A stretch of DNA of 64,000 nt, taken from contig CAZAUT010000002.1 of assembly GCA_964488535.1 (NCBI GenBank), positions 14,735 through 78,734 of the forward strand, given 5' to 3'. Origin of the DNA: GWB1-38-13 sp964488535 (GTDB taxonomy: Bacteria > Patescibacteriota > Microgenomatia > UBA8517). Positions within the stretch are counted from its first letter, which is position 1. Each line of letters starts with the position of its first letter. Below the pieces are notes generated by a model, which saw only the letters and a program-made list of their open reading frames with translations, did no database searches and was not told where the DNA came from. The position numbers and the translations under genes are program-made. Below are positions 26,875 through 34,793 of the stretch, one piece after another.

Positions 26875-27975
26875 ATGAACAAAAGAGTAAAAATTTTGAC
26901 GAAAATATTGCTTTTTTTGGGTCTTTTTATAATTTCCGCTTCGGGAGCATATATCATAAAAACCTATTCAAGAGTTGTCGTTAAGGAAATTAAAAATCCG
27001 TCTACCACTCCTGCTCCTACACCCACTCCCGATCCGTTAAGGATCAGAAACATACTCCTTTTGGGTTATGCCGGCGGAAACCATGACGGAACATATCTGA
27101 CGGATACTATTATCGTTGCAAGAATTTACCCAAAAGAAAATAAAATTAAATTGATTTCAATTCCGCGAGACTTGTGGATAAAAATTCCGGTGACAAAAGA
27201 AAATACTCAATATTTTAAGCTAAATCATGCATTTGCTGTCGGTCTTGATGACAAAAAGTACCCAGATAAAAATGATTCCTATAGGGGAATTTACGGTGCG
27301 GGTTTGCTTGCAAGAGAAAGTGTAGCACAGGTGATAGGGATTATGCCGGAAAATTTTATAGCTATAGACTTTAACGGTTTTCAAAAAATCGTTGACAGTC
27401 TGGGAGGAATCGAGATTTATATACCATACTCTTTTGAAGACAAGTACTACCCCATAAAAGGACTTGAAGACGACTTATGCGGGAAAAGTGAAGAAGAGAT
27501 GGATGCTCTGCACGCAACAATGTCAGGACAGCTTTTGGAAAAGGAATTTACCTGCCGTTTCGAAACACTGAAATTTCAAAAAGGAAAGGCCGTCATGGAC
27601 GGTACAACGGCTTTAAAATTCGTTCGTTCGAGACATTCCGACATAAATGGTAGCGATTTCGGCAGGGCTCTTAGGCAGCAGGCATTTTTAATTGCAATAA
27701 AAAACGAGCTTCTCGATATCGGGTCAGTTGGTAAATTTATTGCATCCATAAACACTCTTTCAAAAAATGTAACGACTGATATTGACTTATCAACCGCATT
27801 TGAAATCTATAAGGAGCAGGAAAACCTCACCGATTTTGATATCGAAACAATTTCACTAACCACCGACAACGTTCTCGTTGAAGGATTCAGTACAGACCGC
27901 CAATATATTTTGACTTCCAAAGAAGGCGAAGGAAATTGGGAAAGCGTTCATACATTTATTCAGGAAAATATATAG
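26875..27975 (+). CDS. LytR-CpsA-Psr family ligase
   Basis: This 366-aa protein has an N-terminal membrane anchor (about 8-28), a Pro/Thr linker (TTPAPTPTPDP) and an extracytoplasmic LCP domain. The domain shows the conserved acidic and arginine residues (TDTIIVARIYP, LISIPRDLWI) and the later FVRSRHSDINGSDFGRALRQ. LCP enzymes transfer polyprenyl-pyrophosphate-linked glycans to peptidoglycan. This fits the other lipid-carrier genes of the region (PAP2, dgkA, uppP). The TAGAAT box so close to the ATG suggests a leaderless mRNA. Confidence 0.92.
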   Translation: MNKRVKILTKILLFLGLFIISASGAYIIKTYSRVVVKEIKNPSTTPAPTPTPDPLRIRNILLLGYAGGNHDGTYLTDTIIVARIYPKENKIKLISIPRDLWIKIPVTKENTQYFKLNHAFAVGLDDKKYPDKNDSYRGIYGAGLLARESVAQVIGIMPENFIAIDFNGFQKIVDSLGGIEIYIPYSFEDKYYPIKGLEDDLCGKSEEEMDALHATMSGQLLEKEFTCRFETLKFQKGKAVMDGTTALKFVRSRHSDINGSDFGRALRQQAFLIAIKNELLDIGSVGKFIASINTLSKNVTTDIDLSTAFEIYKEQENLTDFDIETISLTTDNVLVEGFSTDRQYILTSKEGEGNWESVHTFIQENI

Positions 27976-28089
27976 TATCCTTTGTTTCGGGATGTATTTG
28001 TACTTTCGATAAAGTATTAAGCCCAAGCCCACCGGAGTGATAAGATTTGTTTAAATACAACCGAAACCGATGTAGTATAATTAAGTTGT

Positions 28090-28569
28090 ATGCAACCAAA
28101 AATTAAAAGTGTACTGCTATTAATAACATGCATTCTTCTTCCTCAAATTGCCGGTTTTATCGGTTCGGCTTTCACAATAAACTCAATTCCTACATGGTAT
28201 AAAGGATTGGAAAAGCCCTTTTTCAGTCCGCCAAATTGGATTTTTGCTCCGGTCTGGACCACGCTATACCTTCTGATGGGAATTTCCCTTTTTATGATCA
28301 TAAGAAAACAAAAAGAGATCTTTTCAAAACCCGTTAAGATATTTCTCATTCACCTTGCCGTAAATTCGTTCTGGAGCATCGCCTTTTTTGGAATGAAAAA
28401 TCCCGGATTTGCATACATTATTATCGTCATTTTATGGTACATGATCCTGTATTTGATCAGATCATTCTCAAAAATTGAAAGAAGGGCTTCAATTCTGCTT
28501 TATCCTTACCTTGCTTGGGTAACTTTCGCGTCGTTTCTTAATTTGTCCGTCTGGCTATTAAACCGCTAA
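28090..28569 (+). CDS. TspO/MBR family membrane protein
   Basis: This 159-aa protein has five membrane helices and the TspO hallmarks: WYKGLEKPFFSPPNWIFAPV and WTTLYLLMGISLFM, followed by FFGMKNPGF. TspO proteins bind porphyrins and other hydrophobic ligands. TATAAT at 28076-28081 ends 8 nt before the ATG, again a leaderless arrangement. The stop overlaps the next start (TAATG). Confidence 0.92.
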   Translation: MQPKIKSVLLLITCILLPQIAGFIGSAFTINSIPTWYKGLEKPFFSPPNWIFAPVWTTLYLLMGISLFMIIRKQKEIFSKPVKIFLIHLAVNSFWSIAFFGMKNPGFAYIIIVILWYMILYLIRSFSKIERRASILLYPYLAWVTFASFLNLSVWLLNR

Positions 28570-29345
28570 TGGAAATCATATTTACCTCATTTATAATAAG
28601 TATTGTAATTCAGGCATTTTTCTTTGCGATCGCAGCAACATTTAAAACCGATAAAGTGACCGATCTTTCATACGGATTGGGGTTTATTCTTCTTATGGTC
28701 TATATTTTGTTTTCCAACAGTTCGGTTGGTGTAGTTCAATCAAGTGTCGCTCTTCTTATAATTGCATGGGGAATCCGGCTGATCACATATCTTTTCCGAA
28801 GAATTTTGGTGACCGGGAAGGATAAAAGGTTCGACGGCATAAGGGAGAATTTTTGGAAGTTTTTTCAATTCTGGTTTATACAGGCAATTGCCGTTTGGGT
28901 GATAAGTATTCCCGCAATAATCACCGTAAGTAAACCCTCACCACTTAACATATCCGTTTTTTATTTTATTGGGATTTTTGTTTGGTTAACGGGTATTACA
29001 ATAGAAAGTATCGCCGACTCCCAAAAATTCATTTTTAAATCCGACCCCAATAATAAAGATAAATGGATCGAGTCTGGAATTTGGAAGTATTCAAGACACC
29101 CAAACTACTTCGGGGAAATAATTTGCTGGTGGGGAATTTATATCATCACCCTGCCCCATTTGGAAAAATTAGAACATTTGGCAATAGCTGGACCCTTATT
29201 CATCACTTCTCTTCTTCTTTTCGTCAGCGGGATCCCGCCCTTGGAAAAAAAATATAACGAACGTTATAAAAACAATCCCAAATATCAGGATTATAAAAAA
29301 CGCACGAGTATTCTTGTTCCCTTACCAAATAAAGAGATCTTTTAA
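28569..29345 (+). CDS. DUF1295 membrane protein
   Basis: This 258-aa protein has about six helices. The C-terminal part carries GIWKYSRHPNYFGEIICWWG, the SAM/NADPH-pocket signature shared by DUF1295, steroid 5-alpha-reductase-like and isoprenylcysteine methyltransferase-like enzymes. It overlaps the TspO gene by one base, so both are translated from one mRNA. The reaction is unknown. The pairing suggests work on a hydrophobic ligand or lipid. Confidence 0.85.
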   Translation: MEIIFTSFIISIVIQAFFFAIAATFKTDKVTDLSYGLGFILLMVYILFSNSSVGVVQSSVALLIIAWGIRLITYLFRRILVTGKDKRFDGIRENFWKFFQFWFIQAIAVWVISIPAIITVSKPSPLNISVFYFIGIFVWLTGITIESIADSQKFIFKSDPNNKDKWIESGIWKYSRHPNYFGEIICWWGIYIITLPHLEKLEHLAIAGPLFITSLLLFVSGIPPLEKKYNERYKNNPKYQDYKKRTSILVPLPNKEIF

Positions 29346-29645
29346 TTATTTCTTCTTGTCCAACCTATCCAATTTCAATTTCTTAACTCCAAAATAAACA
29401 ACAAGAGCAATAACCGCAAAATCAATCGCAACGGCAATAAAATTTCCGTACATAATACGTGCCTTTCCCACCTCTATTGCATAAGATGACAAATTGCCGG
29501 CAGGACCCAATATTATTCCCAGAATCGGATTGATAAGGTCTGTTACTAAAGACGAAACAACTTTCGAAACAGCACCTCCCAAGATAAAACCTACCGCAAG
29601 CCCAACCACCCCCTGCTCTCTGACAAATTCCATAAAGCCTTTCAT
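29346..29645 (-). CDS. mscL: large-conductance mechanosensitive channel
   Basis: This 99-aa protein has two membrane helices. The first, GVVGLAVGFILGGAVSKVVS, contains the glycine-rich pore helix, and EFVREQGVVGLAV is the usual N-terminal start. MscL opens under membrane tension to release solutes. The periplasmic loop is short and the C-terminal bundle is reduced to a basic tail. GGAAGTG lies about 7 nt before the ATG. It is exactly convergent with the DUF1295 gene, with no base between the two stop codons. Confidence 0.93.
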   Translation of the reverse strand: MKGFMEFVREQGVVGLAVGFILGGAVSKVVSSLVTDLINPILGIILGPAGNLSSYAIEVGKARIMYGNFIAVAIDFAVIALVVYFGVKKLKLDRLDKKK

Positions 29646-29661
29646 AATATATCACTTCCTT

Positions 29662-29887
29662 TCATTCCCTTGAGGGTAAAGCCTCACACACAACCCCATC
29701 CTTGTCCCCGTCAAGCCCATATGCATCGCTCTCTGCTCCCCCGCAATAATCAAACATGTTCTGAGCGTCTTACTTGATATTCAAAATTACCACAAATTTG
29801 AAGCTTCTTTTTTGCGTTTGCCATCAATAAGCTGTCTTCCTCTTGTCTTGTTTCAGTCTGATTCCCAATCTTTTTTTCCTCATCCAT
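29662..29887 (-). pseudogene. frameshifted Excalibur-domain protein
   Basis: From an ATG at 29887 the first frame reads MDEEKKIGNQTETRQEED and on to CGNFEYQVRRSEHV, then stops. The +1 frame continues DAQNMFDYCGGAESDAYGLD and GDKDGVVCEALP to a TGA at 29662. The second part is a typical Excalibur calcium-binding motif (DGDKDGVVCE), related to the EF-hand loop. One frameshift splits the gene. A TATAAT box (29894-29899) still stands 6 nt before the ATG, so decay or a sequencing error may be recent. The remaining 29888-30084 shows only the promoter of the next gene. Confidence 0.65.
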
Positions 29888-30084
29888 AACCAAATTATAA
29901 ACCCCTATTACTCAAATCCACAACAAGTCATGTCTACTTGTAACCGCAAGGGTGATGATTTGTAAAAAATGCCAAATCGCATAAATATTTTGAATTACAC
30001 CCAAATGAGCATTTTTGATGAAATTAGTCTTCAAAAGTAATTCAACCTTTGCTTTGCCACTTACTATAAGATATAATATCTTAT

Positions 30085-30564
30085 ATGTCAGCGGAAAGAA
30101 CCGGTAATTTTTGGTGTACTAAACCAATCGGAGAAATTCATATTCCCACAGATATAATGCCTTGGTTGAATAATAAATCTCCCAAAATCCCTATTAATGC
30201 TTGTGAGGCGACTCTACTCAATGGACAAACTGTTATTGTTACCAGCGCAATAAGTAAACATCACAAATTGAATAAGATTGCTGAAAAAACCCAAAAAGAA
30301 ATAAGTGAAAAATTAGACAAAATGTTTTATGATGAAATAAGAAAAATTTGTTACAATAACGGTTACCACTGTCCCGCGCTGACACTCACTTCTGATGTGT
30401 ATTATGCAAAAGACCATTCATCAGCTAGAGCCTATTTTGTGGAAACAAAAATTCAAGACAAACCCGAACAAAGAGTGTTTGTACTTGTTGCTGTATGCGG
30501 ACATAAAAATTACGAAAATGAGGTAATTGATATTCTCACTGGTGGTGTCGGTAAACGAAGGTAA
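30085..30564 (+). CDS. protein of unknown function
   Basis: This 159-aa soluble protein matches no family I know. It has several Cys and His residues (FWCTKP, ICYNNGYHCPALTL, AVCGHKNYENEV), so a metal site is possible. TATAAT at 30072-30077 ends 7 nt before the ATG. It stands alone between mscL and an HAD gene. Confidence 0.55.
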   Translation: MSAERTGNFWCTKPIGEIHIPTDIMPWLNNKSPKIPINACEATLLNGQTVIVTSAISKHHKLNKIAEKTQKEISEKLDKMFYDEIRKICYNNGYHCPALTLTSDVYYAKDHSSARAYFVETKIQDKPEQRVFVLVAVCGHKNYENEVIDILTGGVGKRR

Positions 30565-30815
30565 AAGATTTTTTCTACATTTATTTCTTCTTTCAAGAAA
30601 AAATAGTGCTTCGATTCCCATTTTTGTGAGTAGAAACCACCACCTGTAACAAAAAAATGTTAAGGAAGACAGAAGTAAATATTGGAAAGTAAATTAATGA
30701 AATTGGAGTATTTGGCCTCAAATGAACCAACGTTGCTTTGTTTCAAACTCAGAAGTTTTTATATATCTCAGCGGTATAAAGGACTTACACGAAGGATCAT
30801 CTTCGTTGGATAAAA

Positions 30816-31721
30816 CTACTTGAAATTCTTGTTTACAAAACTCAATACTTTGCTTTTATCTTCGCCGAAAAAATTTTGATCAGCTAACCATCTGATTCCA
30901 TCAATAATTCCAATCCCTTCCGGTGCTTCGAATTCAGAAACATAACCTCCTTTGTGTTCTACAAATGCAACCACTTCATCGTGTGCATTTGAAAATGTAA
31001 TTGGAATAACCTTCTTTGGTTTCATTGCGGCAATATCATTATGTCCATCGCCAAACATCGCTATGGGAACATCTCCCAAATGCGGATACATTGTGTGCAG
31101 ATTTCGAATAATACTGGATTTATCAATAGGTTTGCCCGTTTCTTGATCTTTTCTAATGACCTGAACCCCTCCATCAGGGAAAGGAGATAAAACTTCCAAG
31201 TTATTGGTCAAATCATTATTGTCAATAATAACACTTAATTTTTCGACACATTCGTTGGCTGATAATTCATGCTTAAAGTTCCATCTGTGTTTTACATATG
31301 AAGGGTCAGTAAAAATAGTCAGTATGGAAACATCTCCGGGGTCAATAGAAACTTCATATTCTTTATCAAACAATTTAATTTTTGTAACATTTACCTTATC
31401 CATTCCGATACCAATTAAGTCTCTGAGTTTTTTAATCTCATTCAAACTAGGACCGAAAACTTCAACTTTTTTGTTTCCCGGCTTACGATATACCCCAGCG
31501 TTTTCTGCAATTATTCCCCTGTCTTCCAAATTGTTTGTACTAAAAATATTTTCTGCGTATGAAGCCGGCTTGCCTGTTACAGGAATAACTAAATGAGATA
31601 ACTTATCCAAATAATTTAAGACCTCCGACAAACCTTTTGGATGAATTTCAAATTTATTCCTGGGGGTTAGAGTGCCATCAAGATCAAAAGCTAATACGCT
31701 CTTAATTTTTGTATCAGTCAT
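30816..31721 (-). CDS. HAD-superfamily sugar phosphatase-like hydrolase
   Basis: This 301-aa protein has the HAD motifs. Motif I is AFDLDGTLTPRN with both Asp residues, motif II is HLVIPVTGKPASY (Thr), and motif III/IV are the lysine before SSIIRNL and FGDGHNDIAAM. The large C2-type cap places it near Cof/MPGP/sucrose-phosphatase-type enzymes. A sugar phosphate is the likely substrate, but no pathway is shown by its neighbours. Confidence 0.8.
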   Translation of the reverse strand: MTDTKIKSVLAFDLDGTLTPRNKFEIHPKGLSEVLNYLDKLSHLVIPVTGKPASYAENIFSTNNLEDRGIIAENAGVYRKPGNKKVEVFGPSLNEIKKLRDLIGIGMDKVNVTKIKLFDKEYEVSIDPGDVSILTIFTDPSYVKHRWNFKHELSANECVEKLSVIIDNNDLTNNLEVLSPFPDGGVQVIRKDQETGKPIDKSSIIRNLHTMYPHLGDVPIAMFGDGHNDIAAMKPKKVIPITFSNAHDEVVAFVEHKGGYVSEFEAPEGIGIIDGIRWLADQNFFGEDKSKVLSFVNKNFK

Positions 31722-31805
31722 GTAAGAAGTTTATCACAATAACCTAAAGTAATTTTATTTAGAACCAGTAATCTGATATATTAATTGTAGGTATTAAAGA
31801 ATTGC

Positions 31806-32570
31806 ATGATTGAAGAGGGTCACCAAAGAATGAAGATAAGATCCATATTCAAAAAAATCAAGACTTTTAATAAAACTTTCTATATTATTTCTTTTACTGT
31901 TCTTTTTGTTTCTTTAATAAGTATTTATTTGTTCACAAAGTCACCGCCTCACACAAACGACAAAGAATTAACATCTTTGTTTGGAAGTACTTCTCAAATT
32001 CCGATCTCCCCATCGCCTGCTGATAAAAATTCAACAAATATTCCGAGCGCCTCCCTAATTGAGTACAAAAACGTTCAAGCATACGGAGTTGAAATAACCG
32101 AAACACAAATGGAGGTTGTCATAAAATACATGAAGGCCCAAACAGTACCGAATGACAAACCACCTTCAGAGTATTTTGATAAAAATGATAAATGGTATTT
32201 TATTGAAGGATATCAATCACAGGAGTTATACGTAAAAAATCCTTACATTTGCGAATTAGTGTTGTTATGGTGCGGAACATTAAATACCAATGACCTACAA
32301 AAAGTTAATGATGAAAAGAAAAGGTGTTTAACTTATGATATAGATTATAACAATGTAAGTGAATGGATAAATTCGAATACAGGCTTGTGCTGTAAGGGTT
32401 TGATCGATAATGTTGATTACATATTAAGTTGCGCAAAGACAGATCGAAAACAAATCAGACCTTTGAACGAGGAGTTACTGTTTACATACCAATTGTTAAA
32501 GGATAGCGGAGCCGATTGCAAAGACTATAATTGTCCATCTGCCATAGAAAAAGAAATTGAGTATTATTAA
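31806..32570 (+). CDS. membrane-anchored secreted protein of unknown function
   Basis: This 254-aa protein has one N-terminal membrane helix (FYIISFTVLFVSLISIYLF) after a basic stretch. A Ser/Pro-rich linker (QIPISPSPADKN) and an exported domain with eight Cys residues follow, which may form disulfides (ICELVLLWCG, GLCCKGL). The start could be ATG 31806, behind a TATTAA box, or ATG 31830, behind GAGGG. I do not recognise the exported domain. Confidence 0.55.
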   Translation: MIEEGHQRMKIRSIFKKIKTFNKTFYIISFTVLFVSLISIYLFTKSPPHTNDKELTSLFGSTSQIPISPSPADKNSTNIPSASLIEYKNVQAYGVEITETQMEVVIKYMKAQTVPNDKPPSEYFDKNDKWYFIEGYQSQELYVKNPYICELVLLWCGTLNTNDLQKVNDEKKRCLTYDIDYNNVSEWINSNTGLCCKGLIDNVDYILSCAKTDRKQIRPLNEELLFTYQLLKDSGADCKDYNCPSAIEKEIEYY

Positions 32571-32870
32571 TTAACCCTGCAACCCCACCCGGATTCCCTT
32601 CGATTTGACTCAGGGTAAACTTCTCATCCCGTTGGCACTTTGCCGCACTTCAACTTGCACTGAGGACTTCGACTGAGCTCAGCCGAATGTCCAAGCGAAG
32701 CGCGCCGAAGTGTGACCCAAGGTTATTTCATTTCGAACGAAAAGATCATGAAATTCATAATTTGTTCTCGACGTATAAAAGAAATTTCAAATAATTATTA
32801 TTTGCTACAAAATTAACAAGGGCGTAATCCACTTGCGGGGATATTTTCTACCCCCGCAAGTGTTATTGGA
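32571..32870. repeat. gap with a palindromic repeat and a long hairpin
   Basis: No gene is visible. TTCGACTGAGCTCAGCCGAA at 32668-32687 is a near-perfect palindrome of a kind found dispersed in many genomes. At 32825-32873 a long hairpin pairs CACTTGCGGGG with CCCCGCAAGTG, and further out TAATCC with GGATTA. Its outer arm includes the stop codon of the next minus-strand gene, so it may act as a terminator although it has no U-tract. Confidence 0.6.
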
Positions 32871-33134
32871 TTAACCTCTGATCTTATTAACTTCTCTGGC
32901 GTTTCCTGATTTCGCAGCAATATTCAAATACCCATCCAATTCATCGTCTGAAACTCCAAAAACAGGTGCGGCTTCCCTTAAGGCTCGACGAACGTGACTA
33001 CTTTTACAACCAAATCGTACAGCATCAATTGCCACATCAACAATATTTTTACCTTCATTACCAGCATTTATTAAACTTTGCGTAATAGGGCCAACCATTT
33101 GACTCTCAATAAAGAAGATCCTTTCATTTTTCAT
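32871..33134 (-). CDS. small helical protein of unknown function
   Basis: This 87-aa protein is predicted helical and matches no family I know (SSHVRRALREAAPVFGVSDD). The start is ATG 33134 because a strong GGGGGTGAT ribosome site precedes it; the longer frame to 33149 would bury that site. The site is one of the few strong ones in this window. A 7-bp ACCTCTT/AAGAGGT hairpin lies upstream at 33153-33172. Confidence 0.55.
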   Translation of the reverse strand: MKNERIFFIESQMVGPITQSLINAGNEGKNIVDVAIDAVRFGCKSSHVRRALREAAPVFGVSDDELDGYLNIAAKSGNAREVNKIRG

Positions 33135-33212
33135 TATTATCACCCCCAATCTACCTCTTTTAGTTAAGAGGTGTATTAGAGGTTGCCTGAAGTTAATAAA
33201 TTTGTTGAAGAG

Positions 33213-33258
33213 AAACCACTAACACATCTCCCAACTAAGTTGGATTGTGTAGTGGTTT
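33213..33258. terminator. nested hairpin between two small genes
   Basis: AAACCACT-a-ACACA (33213-33226) pairs with TGTGT-AGTGGTTT (33246-33258) with a single bulge. Within the loop CCAAC pairs with GTTGG around a TAA loop. It lies 40 nt behind the stop of the minus-strand gene at 33299-33628. It may end that transcript or be a structured leader of the next gene. Confidence 0.55.
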
Positions 33259-33298
33259 TAGTTTGTTGTATTAGTAACCTCATGATAAATATTTTAAA

Positions 33299-33628
33299 TT
33301 AATACCTTACTTCTTTTCCCGTTATTCCTTCAATTACTTCAGCGTCTTCCCGTTTTGATTCCTCTAAAGGTTTTCTAGGAATGCAATTTGTTGACGAACC
33401 GGATAATACTATAGTTGCACCATCCATTCTTATAAAACCTGAGCCATCTACAAGTACTTTTAAGAAATTTCTTCCCCTTGTAGTAACCAGTTCTCCCATA
33501 TCATATTTAATTGACAAACTTGAGTGATCCTCATGCTGATTTTCTCCGTATGCCACAACATCACCCTCTCTTATGTATTTAACATCTTCATCAGGTAGTT
33601 TTGACGATTTGCCTAAAATTGGCGACAT
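33299..33628 (-). CDS. protein of unknown function
   Basis: This 109-aa protein is probably beta-rich (VLVDGSGFIRMDGATIVLSG), with an acidic N-terminus and a basic C-terminus. No family is recognised. The start ATG 33628 (MSPILGKSS) stands 8 nt behind a TAGAAT box; the longer frame to 33649 runs through that box and is unlikely. Confidence 0.5.
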   Translation of the reverse strand: MSPILGKSSKLPDEDVKYIREGDVVAYGENQHEDHSSLSIKYDMGELVTTRGRNFLKVLVDGSGFIRMDGATIVLSGSSTNCIPRKPLEESKREDAEVIEGITGKEVRY

Positions 33629-33787
33629 AATGGAGTATTCTATCAACACATATATGTAGAAGTCAAAAAAAAGTAATTAGGATATTTTGTTATGAAGTTA
33701 TGTACAATTATCACCCACCTCGGAGTCGAACGGAATTAGCTTCAGAATTTGAAGGAAAATGATAAATTTTGAAATTTTAGCTTCAAG

Positions 33788-33860
33788 TGACCCCACCGGG
33801 ATTTGAACCCGGATTATTGGAATGAGAATCCAATGTCCTAAACCGTTAGACGATGGGGCC
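33788..33860 (-). tRNA. tRNA-Glu (CTC)
   Basis: The 73-nt cloverleaf folds cleanly. The acceptor pairs GGCCCCA with TGGGGTC, the anticodon stem pairs TTGGA with TCCAA around TTCTCAT (anticodon CTC), and the T arm is CCGGG-TTCAAAT-CCCGG. CCA is not encoded. Tandem copies of its own 5' half lie directly upstream on the same strand. Confidence 0.95.
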
Positions 33861-34108
33861 TTTACCGTACTTAATCTTTTTAATGAACTTCTGACCGAAC
33901 ATGCAGTCTTTTAAAGACCTTACGGTCTTATGTCCTAAACCATGGCGCCTTTGGCTTTTGTCTTACGACACAGACGATGGGGCCTTTACCGTACTTAATC
34001 TTTTTAATGAACTTCTGACCGAACATGCAGTCTTTTAAAGACCTTACGGTCTTATGTCCTAAACCATGGCGCCTTTGGCTTTTGTCTTACGACACAGACG
34101 ATGGGGCC
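33851..34108 (-). repeat. tandem array of interrupted tRNA-Glu 5' halves
   Basis: Two identical 124-bp units (33851-33974 and 33975-34098) and ten bases of a third lie upstream of the intact tRNA-Glu. On the minus strand each unit holds GGCCCCATCGTCT of the tRNA, a 30-nt insert beginning GTGT and ending CAT, then the tRNA bases GGTTTAGGACAT. A GTAA-loop hairpin (AAGACC/GGTCTT) and an A-rich stretch with TTAAAAAGAT follow. The insert replaces AAC of the D-loop. A TAAAAT box (34155-34160, minus) could start transcription about 40 nt upstream. Confidence 0.9.
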
Positions 34109-34225
34109 ATCTTTTCAAAGTAACCAAGTAACTCTACACCCTCAACAACTTAGTATTTTACCAATTTTTACGTGTTTTTACGAGATGAGAGCATTTGGGG
34201 GCTTTCACTTTCTAAAATTATGTAT

Positions 34226-34714
34226 ATGTTTCGTGAAGTGTTTGGGGAAAATGGTACACAATACGCAATTAAAAAACCTCCATTAGCATTTGAGATTGCA
34301 AAAAGATACCAGATCAGATGCACTCCGCAGGAAGCGTTCGCACAATTAGCAGAACTTCAAATAAGAGGAGATACAAACGGATATGACCCTACCCTTGATT
34401 ATCAAATATTTATGATTTCAAATGTCATTTCGTCCGCAATATCAAAATCACAGGTATTTCCGCATGGATGTGAACTTTTAATAATGGGTGAATTATGGGA
34501 AAGCCCAAGAGGCTTAACAAACTTTCTTATCAGCAACATTGATTGGTATGCATCGGATTGGCAAACAGAATCATGGCTCCTTCGATTACTAGAGGAAGAA
34601 TATGACCCTCAAAAACACCTCGAAAAAGCATCCAAACTTGGTTTAATAGATGAAAATACCGATCCTTATATTCTGCGTGAAGCGCTCATAAGGTGGAAAG
34701 AAAACGATTCCTAA
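34226..34714 (+). CDS. protein of unknown function
   Basis: This 162-aa soluble, acidic protein has a Trp-rich C-terminal half (IDWYASDWQTESWLLRLLEE). I know no family for it. The start is put at ATG 34226 because a TAAAAT box ends 7 nt upstream; the frame is open back to a GTG at 34172. It lies between the tRNA-Glu array and lon. Confidence 0.5.
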   Translation: MFREVFGENGTQYAIKKPPLAFEIAKRYQIRCTPQEAFAQLAELQIRGDTNGYDPTLDYQIFMISNVISSAISKSQVFPHGCELLIMGELWESPRGLTNFLISNIDWYASDWQTESWLLRLLEEEYDPQKHLEKASKLGLIDENTDPYILREALIRWKENDS

Positions 34715-34793
34715 TTTTAATATCTTTTTGATCTTTAGATCTTAAGCTTTGCTTATATCTTTATATCCTTATATCTTTCTTATTCTACTTATT

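Noticed and set aside
33714..33748. tRNA 3'-end-like string (GTTCGACTCCGAGG on the minus strand) beside tRNA-Glu
   Set aside because: The T-stem does not pair on its 5' side and no acceptor or anticodon arm can be drawn, so it is at most a relic.
33851..34108. CRISPR array
   Set aside because: The repeat unit is 124 bp with no variable spacers; copies are identical throughout.
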